In this document: one piece after another, positions 42,300 through 44,956 of the stretch
Layout of the letters: each line of letters begins with the position of its first letter
Position numbering within the stretch: position 1 is the first letter of the stretch
Source of the DNA: an uncultured Lachnospiraceae bacterium
GTDB taxonomy: Bacteria; Bacillota; Clostridia; Lachnospirales; Lachnospiraceae
NCBI GenBank assembly: GCA_949471785.1
Contig: CASWRE010000028.1
Location: forward strand, 1-44,956
Reading direction: 5' to 3'
DNA length: 44,956 nucleotides
The notes under the pieces: model-generated
Databases searched by the model: none
The model's input: only the letters and a program-made list of their open reading frames with translations
What the model was told of the DNA's origin: nothing
Position numbers and translations under genes: made by a program

Positions 42300-43271
42300 A
42301 TGAAGAAAAATGTTACCATTCCGGGAACGGATCTTGTCCTGTCCCCCATGGGCCTGGGCGCGGTGAACGCGGGGCTCCGCTGGGACGGGGCCGATGCGGA
42401 CAGGATCTTTGACGCGTTTCTTGACCTGGGCGGCAATGTGATTGACACGGCCCGGGTGTATTCGGATTGGATACCGCCGGAGATCGGCCGTTCCGAGAGG
42501 GCCGTTGGTGACTGGCTGGAGAGAAGCGGCAAGCGAAACCAGGTGGTGCTGATCACCAAGGGCGGTCACCCGGCGATGATCGGCCCGAATCCGGACCTTC
42601 ATATGAACCGCATGACCCGCGCCGATATGGAGCAGGATATTGACCTGTCTTTACAGGCTTTGCGGACGGATTGTATTGATCTTTATTTTTACCACCGTGA
42701 TGATCGGAGTATCCCTGTGGAGAATCTGATTGATACCATGGAAAGCTTTGTGAAGGCCGGCAAGATTCGTTACTATGGTTGCTCTAATTGGACCACAGAC
42801 CGTATGAAAGAGGCGGATGCCTATGCCCGAAAGACAGGCTGCCGCGGCTTTGCGGCCAACCAGGCTTTGCTGAATCTGGGCTCTCGATATATGAATCCGC
42901 TGGAGGATGACACCCTGGTCTATGTGAAAGAGGAGATGTATCAGTACCACAGGGAAAACAGAGCCAATTTGCTGATGCCCTATATGGGTGTGTGCGGCGG
43001 TTTCTTTTCTGCCTGCGCAGCCAAAGGGGAGGAGGCTGTGAAAGACAGCCCCTATGCCACGCCGGAGAATCTGGCTTTTGCAAGACGCCTGGGAGAGCTC
43101 CGGGAAAAATATCACGCTTCGCCTATTCAGCTGGCCCTGGGCTATTTTACCCTGCAGAAATTCCCCTGCATCCCCCTGTACGGTCCCCGGGACGCAGCGT
43201 CTCTGGAGGATGCCGCCGGAACATTTGAGATTACGTTTGAGAGCGGGGATTACGAGGAATATTTATATTAA
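42300..43271 (+). CDS. aldo/keto reductase
   Basis: 323 residues, NAD(P)H-dependent reductase with (beta/alpha)8 fold. Asp and Tyr of the catalytic tetrad are in NVIDTARVYSDW, the Lys in VLITKGGHP, the His in DLYFYHRDD. C-terminal cofactor loop CIPLYGPRDAASLEDA. Start ATG 42300 follows AGGAGG, 13 bp after the CapA gene. Substrate unknown. Confidence 0.9.
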   Translation: MKKNVTIPGTDLVLSPMGLGAVNAGLRWDGADADRIFDAFLDLGGNVIDTARVYSDWIPPEIGRSERAVGDWLERSGKRNQVVLITKGGHPAMIGPNPDLHMNRMTRADMEQDIDLSLQALRTDCIDLYFYHRDDRSIPVENLIDTMESFVKAGKIRYYGCSNWTTDRMKEADAYARKTGCRGFAANQALLNLGSRYMNPLEDDTLVYVKEEMYQYHRENRANLLMPYMGVCGGFFSACAAKGEEAVKDSPYATPENLAFARRLGELREKYHASPIQLALGYFTLQKFPCIPLYGPRDAASLEDAAGTFEITFESGDYEEYLY

Positions 43272-43370
43272 CCCGGGTTTATAATTAAGTGCGTAGGCAG
43301 CGCCCCGGGAATATTTGCGGCCGTGAAGACACTTAAAGAGCCGCAGGAGGGAAATACAGACAGGCAAAAG

Positions 43371-43408
43371 ACGGCCGCTGCCCGAAAATATCAAAGGGCA
43401 GCGGCCGT
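43371..43408. terminator. GC-rich hairpin between aldo/keto reductase gene and the convergent gene
   Basis: ACGGCCGCTGCCC pairs perfectly with GGGCAGCGGCCGT, 13 bp, loop 12. TTTC follows on the plus strand and CTTTTG on the minus strand. The preceding 100 bases contain TTAAGTG/CACTTAA and TGCGGC/GCCGCA inverted repeats, so this whole gap may be structured RNA. Confidence 0.65.
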
Positions 43409-43429
43409 TTCATCGAGAAAATGCCGTCA

Positions 43430-43891
43430 TCAGATATGTACGGATTCGCTCCAGTCATCCTCGTCAAAGGCGGTGTCCACACTGTTCATGATCATGCCGT
43501 CGGCCATCATGCGGTACTGTTCTTCCAGTTCCTCTTCCTCATTGTCATCCGGCAGAGGATTGGAGGTCAGGTTGGAACCGAGGCGTTTCAGGGGAGCCCA
43601 CCAGTTGGTCGTTGCCCGCTCTTCAAGCGGCGTATCGCGGCGTCTCTTGGAAACAAGAATATTGTTGGCGGCCAGCACGACGGTCAGGGCCTCCATGTCT
43701 TTCTTGAAGTTTTCCCCGTGATATTCAAAAGTATAAAGGATCGTGTCGCCCATCTCAAAGAAAAACTGCCTGCGGATGCCGTGAAGCCACATGAGCTGTT
43801 GGGTTTTTTTGTCGGGAGTGATCAGGTTTTTCAGAAACGCTTCTCTCTCCTCAGGTACGATGTGGATGATTTCTGCTACTCTTCGTCTCAT
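43430..43891 (-). CDS. conserved-looking protein of unknown function
   Basis: 153 residues, not recognised with certainty. The first 80 residues (VAEIIHIVPEEREAFLKNLI...MWLHGIRRQFFFEMGDTILY TF) have the outline of a dimeric alpha/beta-barrel monooxygenase/rhamnose-mutarotase-like fold. The C-terminus is acidic (PLPDDNEEEELEEQYRMM). AGGAG precedes the ATG, and a good minus-strand promoter lies 160 bp upstream. The coding call is firm; the fold suggestion is weak. Confidence 0.7.
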   Translation of the reverse strand: MRRRVAEIIHIVPEEREAFLKNLITPDKKTQQLMWLHGIRRQFFFEMGDTILYTFEYHGENFKKDMEALTVVLAANNILVSKRRRDTPLEERATTNWWAPLKRLGSNLTSNPLPDDNEEEELEEQYRMMADGMIMNSVDTAFDEDDWSESVHI

Positions 43892-44228
43892 ACTCTTTAT
43901 CTCCTATAATTATTTACTATGAAAGCGCCATGCTCTCATGTGTGAAAATCTGTGCGGCATATCACACGGAAATACCGCAGGTGCGGACATACCCATTTGG
44001 CCGTTTCGCTCTGTCCGGCCGATGAGATGTATTTACATATAGTTACATTATACAAAAATATCAGAAAAGTGCAAGCAGAAATGGACGAAAGTTCTACCGA
44101 AGATATGATAAAATGTAACAGGCAGATTAGTCTGTACATTTGCCTCACAGACCGTAAAAAAGTGATTCAGGCGTGTAAAGATTGCGTATGACGTCGGGAG
44201 AAAAAGATTGGTTAATAGGAGGAAGGGT
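43892..44228. other. divergent intergenic region
   Basis: Holds the minus-strand promoter at 44047-44074 and a roughly 150-base leader for the gene at 43430-43891, with a GTGTGA/TCACAC inverted repeat near 43940-43966. A plus-strand frame 43952-44191 of 79 codons has no ribosome binding site or recognisable sequence and is not called. Confidence 0.4.
44047..44074 (-). promoter_or_regulatory. promoter of the unknown minus-strand gene
   Basis: TTGCAC (44074-44069), 16 bp, perfect TATAAT (44052-44047) on the minus strand. Confidence 0.6.
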
Positions 44229-44956
44229 ATGGGGGTATATGCGAAAGAGAACTATACGGCATTGCGGGACAGGCTGCGGGGGATGGCGGATGAGAAATAT
44301 CGGGACTTTCATGGAAAACTGATTCCCGGCGTTGCCCAGGAATTCTGGGGCGTCCGTGTACCGGAGCTTCGTAAAGTCGCGAAGGAGATCATACGGGGAG
44401 ACTGGCGGGACTTTCTCACGGAGGCAGAGAAAGAGACGGTTTATGAGCTGACCATGCTCTTTGGCATGGTGGCTGCCGGGGCGAAATGCGATTTTGAAGA
44501 AAAGCTGGAATGGCTGGTCAGGTTTATTCCGCGGATTGACAACTGGGCCGTCTGCGATGTGGTCTGTGGTGAATTAAAGGCCGTAAAGAAAAACAGAGAG
44601 CGCATGTACGAATTTCTGCAGTCCTATATTATAGCAGAAGGAGAGTATGAGAGGCGGTTTGCGATGGTGATTCTGATGCAGTATTACCTGGTGGATGACT
44701 GGATCGACAGGGTAATCGCCGTCTACGGTTCCGTGCGCCTGGAGGATTACTATGTGAAGATGGCGGTGGCCTGGGGACTTTCGGTCTGTTTTGTGAAATA
44801 CCGGGAGAAGACCCTTGCCTTTTTGCGGGAAACGGATATGGATGCGTGGACTTACAATAAAGCCCTGCAAAAAGCCCGGGAATCCTATCGGGTAACGCGG
44901 GAAGACAAGGAAATGCTAAAAGGGGGCCGTCGGAAAATAGATAGTTCCCAACAGGG
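44229..44956 (+). CDS. DNA alkylation repair protein (AlkD-like HEAT-repeat glycosylase family), 3' end outside window
   Basis: Starts at ATG 44229 with AGGAGG upstream and stays open to the window edge (242 codons visible, probably nearly complete). Translation begins MGVYAKENYTALRDRLRGMA, and later blocks are GVRVPELRKVAKEI, FIPRIDNWAVCDVVCGELK, RRFAMVILMQYYLVDDWID, YYVKMAVAWGLSVCFVKY and TYNKALQKARESYRV. These are the helical HEAT-like repeats of the PF08713 family, which excise alkylated purines. The DNWAVCD and the AVAW...F segments are the usual conserved positions. Confidence 0.88.
   Translation, partial: MGVYAKENYTALRDRLRGMADEKYRDFHGKLIPGVAQEFWGVRVPELRKVAKEIIRGDWRDFLTEAEKETVYELTMLFGMVAAGAKCDFEEKLEWLVRFIPRIDNWAVCDVVCGELKAVKKNRERMYEFLQSYIIAEGEYERRFAMVILMQYYLVDDWIDRVIAVYGSVRLEDYYVKMAVAWGLSVCFVKYREKTLAFLRETDMDAWTYNKALQKARESYRVTREDKEMLKGGRRKIDSSQQ

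Noticed and set aside
43952..44191. 79-codon plus-strand ORF before the DNA alkylation repair gene
   Set aside because: No ribosome binding site, overlaps a good minus-strand promoter and its leader, and no family resemblance.

Overview
The window looks like a chromosomal segment of a spore-forming Lachnospiraceae (Clostridia) bacterium. It has roughly 50% GC, strong AGGAGG ribosome binding sites, TTGACA/TATAAT-type promoters, a Spo0A-C-like protein, a SpoIID-like protein, a pumping pyrophosphatase and ATPase-less sugar ABC cassettes. No rRNA, tRNA or CRISPR array was seen.

Left part (1-10 kb). Two tandem copies of an AAA-ATPase/PD-(D/E)XK (DUF1703) gene, the first cut by the window edge, flank a RelB/YafQ-type toxin-antitoxin pair. 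A short relic resembling the C-terminus of adenylylsulfate kinase follows, then leuS behind a promoter and a long leader hairpin, a BspA-like leucine-rich-repeat surface protein and a hydantoinase/oxoprolinase family protein. An orphan antitoxin with a decayed ParE-like toxin lies on the minus strand.

10-19 kb is a LacI-controlled carbohydrate locus: regulator, URO-D-family protein, lipoprotein binding protein, two permeases and a large glycoside-hydrolase-like protein. Four near-identical 14-bp dyads (core GTGTGCGNACAC) lie in front of the regulator and the operon.

19-31 kb: an Uma2-family gene, a VWA/MoxR-type pair behind a candidate attenuator, a CarD-like regulator, an aspartate kinase, then the housekeeping run pyrH-frr-uppS-cdsA-dxr-rseP. 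A sigma-factor-like protein that lacks region 4 follows.

31.9-35.8 kb is the most interesting part. A SpoIID-like/peptidoglycan-binding gene (minus strand) is split in two by a compact element of about 2.58 kb. The element carries a large serine recombinase, a small recombinase-adjacent ORF and a Spo0A C-terminal-domain-like protein. Both junctions share TCATCC. Joining the outer flanks restores a 422-codon reading frame exactly at the conserved SQWG motif. Joining the element ends gives a 52-bp attP with 24-bp imperfect half-sites (18/24 symmetric by hand count). This resembles sporulation intervening elements such as skin, but is much smaller.

36-45 kb: hppA (K+-dependent type), a GH13 amylase, a DtxR/MntR regulator divergent from shikimate kinase, CapA, an aldo/keto reductase, an unrecognised minus-strand gene and a DNA alkylation repair gene running off the right edge. 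A short hairpin repeat (stem AACTGT/ACAGTT, loop starting GAAG) occurs three times, always just upstream of a gene: the hydantoinase-like gene, uppS and hppA.
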